From an uncultured Lachnospiraceae bacterium (GTDB lineage Bacteria > Bacillota > Clostridia > Lachnospirales > Lachnospiraceae), in NCBI GenBank assembly GCA_949740535.1, contig CATJHO010000132.1, forward strand, positions 1 through 43,940: 43,940 nt of DNA. The letters are read 5' to 3'. The position numbers and the translations under genes were made by a program. The notes under the pieces are model-generated. The model did not search any database. It saw only the letters and a list, made by a program, of their open reading frames with translations, and was not told the origin of the DNA. Positions 41,978 to 43,940 of the stretch are shown here, one piece after another; positions within the stretch are counted from its first letter, which is position 1; every line of letters starts with the position of its first letter.

Positions 41978-43940
41978 TTATACAGCTCGAATATGGTACT
42001 GCACCGCCTCATACTGCAGCAGCCTGCCCGGCACCGGAAGTCCGGCGCTCATCAGAGCCTGGCCGGAAAAGCTTCCTTCCATACCTTCCACCTGATAGCG
42101 CATCTGCGGGTTCAGGCCTTTGGCCTTCACATACCGCTGAGCATCATTGGCCTCCTTCTCAGTAAGCACCAGGGAAATCAATGCTTCTTTCTGATCCGGA
42201 GATACATGCTCCCAGGCAGTATACTCCAAAAAGGTATACGGATTGGTCAGCCGGTAGTAATCACCGGAAACAATCAGTGCATAATTCTCTTTATAACACT
42301 GTATCTGCTCTTTGCAGATGCGTTTTTCTTCCTGGGTCAGTTTGGTAGAATCCAGCTCGTAGCCCAGAATTCCGTCCATAGCCGTCACCCCTCTGGTCTT
42401 AATGGGCACCGTACGGCCTGTCTGATGATTGGGGCACACAGACACATGAGATTCCACAGCAGAAACCGGGTAAACAAACGTAGTTCCATATTGTATCTTT
42501 AAGCGGCACACGGCATCCGTATTGTCGCTGCACCAGATCTGCGGCTGATAGTAAAGCATTCCCGGATCAAACCGTCCCCCTCCTCCGCTGCATCCGCAGA
42601 AGAGAATCTCCGGATGGGTGAGAATAATGCGGTCCATAATATCATACAGCCCCAGAATATAACGGTGGTAAATCTCGCCCTGCTTTTCTTTCTCTGCAAT
42701 GGCTGACCAGGCATCTGTAATAAAACGGTTCATATCCCATTTGACATACTCAATCCGGGCGCTGTCCAGCACGCCGTTGATGGAATCTACAAGATAATCC
42801 CGCACATCCGCCCTTGACAGATCCAGCACCAGCTGGTATCTGCCTCTGGATGGCTGGCGGCGGGGCATCTGCAGACACCAGTCCGGGTGCTGCCGGTACA
42901 GCCTGCTGTTCTCGGACACCATTTCCGGTTCAATCCAAAGGCCGAACTTCAAACCCATTCCATGAATCTCTTCCGAAAGTCCCCGAAGCCCTCTGGGCAG
43001 TTTTTTGATATTCACATCCCAGTCGCCCAGCGCCGCGCTGTCATTGTTCCGATCCCCGAACCAGCCGTCATCCAGAACAAAAAGCTCTACGCCCATATCT
43101 ACCGCCGCTCTTGCAATATCCAGAAGCTTTGCCTCATCAAAATCAAAGTAGGCCGCCTCCCAGCTGTTAATCAAAACAGGCCGTTCCCTTTTTACATAGG
43201 GGCTTTTACACAGGTTTTCCCGGTAAATATTGTGATACAGGTGTGTCAGATGGGTCAGTCCCTTTCCGGAGTAAGCCAGCACCACCTCCGGAGCCGTAAA
43301 ACGCTCGCCGGGCTTCAGCTGATAGGAAAAATGCTTGGGATGAATGCCCATCACAATCCGGGTCTGATCATACTGGTCTTTTTCCACCTTGCACATAAAA
43401 TTGCCACTGTATACAAAAGAAAATCCATAGCAGCGGCCATCATCCTCACTGGCTCCCCTCTCACAAAGAATCGTAAATGGATTGTGCTGGTGGCTGGAAG
43501 CTCCCCGGAAGCTCCCCACATTCTGAATCCCGTAGGCCAGAGGGTTTCTGCTCCACTCACGCTCCATGGTATGACGCCCGTCAAAATGAATAAAATCATA
43601 ATCGGAATCCATAAAATCCATGGTCATCGACATAATGCGGTTCAGATAAATGGTATCCTCACTCTCATTGAGCACCTTGACCGACCGGGTAATAATATCT
43701 TTTTCTTCAAAAACCGAGTAACAGAGCACAACCGTAAGCTGTGTGGCCGGATCTGTCAGCCAGATTTCCAGGGTGTCCACCCGGTCCTTTTCCGTTACCC
43801 ACAGGGAAGGAAGGCCTGCCAGGGAATACTTGCCCGCATAAATCTCATGCTTTGCAACCTTTCCCACAAAGGCATAGCTTCCGTCCCCGTTTTTTACTTC
43901 AATGCTGCTCAGTCGATAATCGCAGCTTCCATCGCTCGAA
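41978..43940 (-). CDS. Alpha-galactosidase, GH36 (N-terminus beyond the window)
   Basis: The visible 653 or so codons run open to the right edge of the window, so the true start lies outside; a GTG at 43867 is only an internal valine (SYAFVGKVAKHE). GH36 enzymes have about 730 residues, so roughly 75 may be missing. It hydrolyses alpha-1,6-galactosides such as melibiose and raffinose. The nucleophile Asp is in YVKWDMNRF (near nt 42736) and the acid/base Asp in IWCSDNTDA. LFVLDDGWFG and GLKFGLWIEPEM are typical barrel motifs. No signal peptide can be assessed. Confidence 0.95.
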   Translation of the reverse strand, partial: SSDGSCDYRLSSIEVKNGDGSYAFVGKVAKHEIYAGKYSLAGLPSLWVTEKDRVDTLEIWLTDPATQLTVVLCYSVFEEKDIITRSVKVLNESEDTIYLNRIMSMTMDFMDSDYDFIHFDGRHTMEREWSRNPLAYGIQNVGSFRGASSHQHNPFTILCERGASEDDGRCYGFSFVYSGNFMCKVEKDQYDQTRIVMGIHPKHFSYQLKPGERFTAPEVVLAYSGKGLTHLTHLYHNIYRENLCKSPYVKRERPVLINSWEAAYFDFDEAKLLDIARAAVDMGVELFVLDDGWFGDRNNDSAALGDWDVNIKKLPRGLRGLSEEIHGMGLKFGLWIEPEMVSENSRLYRQHPDWCLQMPRRQPSRGRYQLVLDLSRADVRDYLVDSINGVLDSARIEYVKWDMNRFITDAWSAIAEKEKQGEIYHRYILGLYDIMDRIILTHPEILFCGCSGGGGRFDPGMLYYQPQIWCSDNTDAVCRLKIQYGTTFVYPVSAVESHVSVCPNHQTGRTVPIKTRGVTAMDGILGYELDSTKLTQEEKRICKEQIQCYKENYALIVSGDYYRLTNPYTFLEYTAWEHVSPDQKEALISLVLTEKEANDAQRYVKAKGLNPQMRYQVEGMEGSFSGQALMSAGLPVPGRLLQYEAVQYHIRAV

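Noticed and set aside
43865-43867. GTG as the start codon of the alpha-galactosidase
   Set aside because: No ribosome site, the frame stays open to the window edge, and GH36 proteins are longer; it is an internal Val.

Overview
The window reads as one chromosomal segment of a low-to-moderate G+C, Gram-positive anaerobe of the Clostridia, most likely a Lachnospiraceae (Blautia-like) gut bacterium. This is an inference from strong GGAGG Shine-Dalgarno sites before nearly every gene, sigma-A-type promoters, lipoprotein signal peptides, VanW, SdpI, DUF512 and DUF1307 family proteins, an iron alcohol dehydrogenase, the order DUF512 - der - plsY - gpsA, and glycan-use genes. No rRNA, tRNA, CRISPR array, transposase or prophage was seen. 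Both ends cut genes: leuC at the left edge (only its first 14 codons) and a GH36 alpha-galactosidase at the right edge (N-terminus missing).

Layout. 1-8.2 kb (minus strand): start of leuC, an ABC ATPase with membrane partner, a membrane-anchored lipase-like hydrolase, a VanW protein, then a ROK regulator, a Gfo/Idh/MocA oxidoreductase and an iron alcohol dehydrogenase. 8.2-10.6 kb: a small membrane protein on the plus strand, then ilvC and ilvN. 10.6-13.8 kb: a three-gene ABC importer of the TrpXYZ-like (COG2984/4120/1101) type, with an intrinsic terminator inside the operon. 13.8-16.4 kb: two secreted or anchored domain proteins, a glyoxalase-fold protein and an MBL-fold hydrolase. 16.5-20.9 kb: gpsA, plsY, der and a PDZ-radical-SAM DUF512 protein (phospholipid synthesis and ribosome assembly). 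21-24.9 kb: an apparent SdpI - unknown - MATE - YdcF - GNAT/TfoX_C operon. 25-29.5 kb (plus strand): a long-form PRPP synthetase, a metallophosphoesterase and a cytosolic ParB-like/BMP fusion, then a DUF1307 lipoprotein. 29.5-32.4 kb: AzlCD branched-chain amino acid exporter, a membrane-bound XRE regulator and a UPF0303 protein. 32.4-37.8 kb (minus): a coiled-coil-like protein started by TTG, a 1201-residue tandem-TIR/Sel1/16-repeat protein, and a YczE-like membrane protein. 37.9-43.9 kb (minus): amylosucrase-type GH13 enzyme, an MsmK/UgpC-type sugar ABC ATPase, a small membrane protein and alpha-galactosidase.

Functional themes are branched-chain amino acids (leuC, ilvN, ilvC, azlCD), alpha-glucoside/galactoside use (amylosucrase, msmK-like, alpha-galactosidase), phospholipid and ribosome housekeeping, and a possible TIR-based signalling or defence module.

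The most unusual observation is a family of about 100-bp intergenic elements with a riboswitch-like predicted fold (closing stem, small stem, long stem). It lies immediately upstream of Shine-Dalgarno sequences of ilvN and of the sugar ABC ATPase, as an about 111-bp tandem at the latter. A shared 10-mer (CTGCGGAACT in gene orientation) sits exactly 6 nt from the Shine-Dalgarno at three unrelated genes. The other candidates for something new are the tandem-TIR repeat protein with its partner, the ParB-like/BMP fusion beside PRPP synthetase, and an orphan terminator at 8.27-8.30 kb that may end an unannotated small RNA. All calls come from reading the sequence and from memory of protein families; no database search was run.
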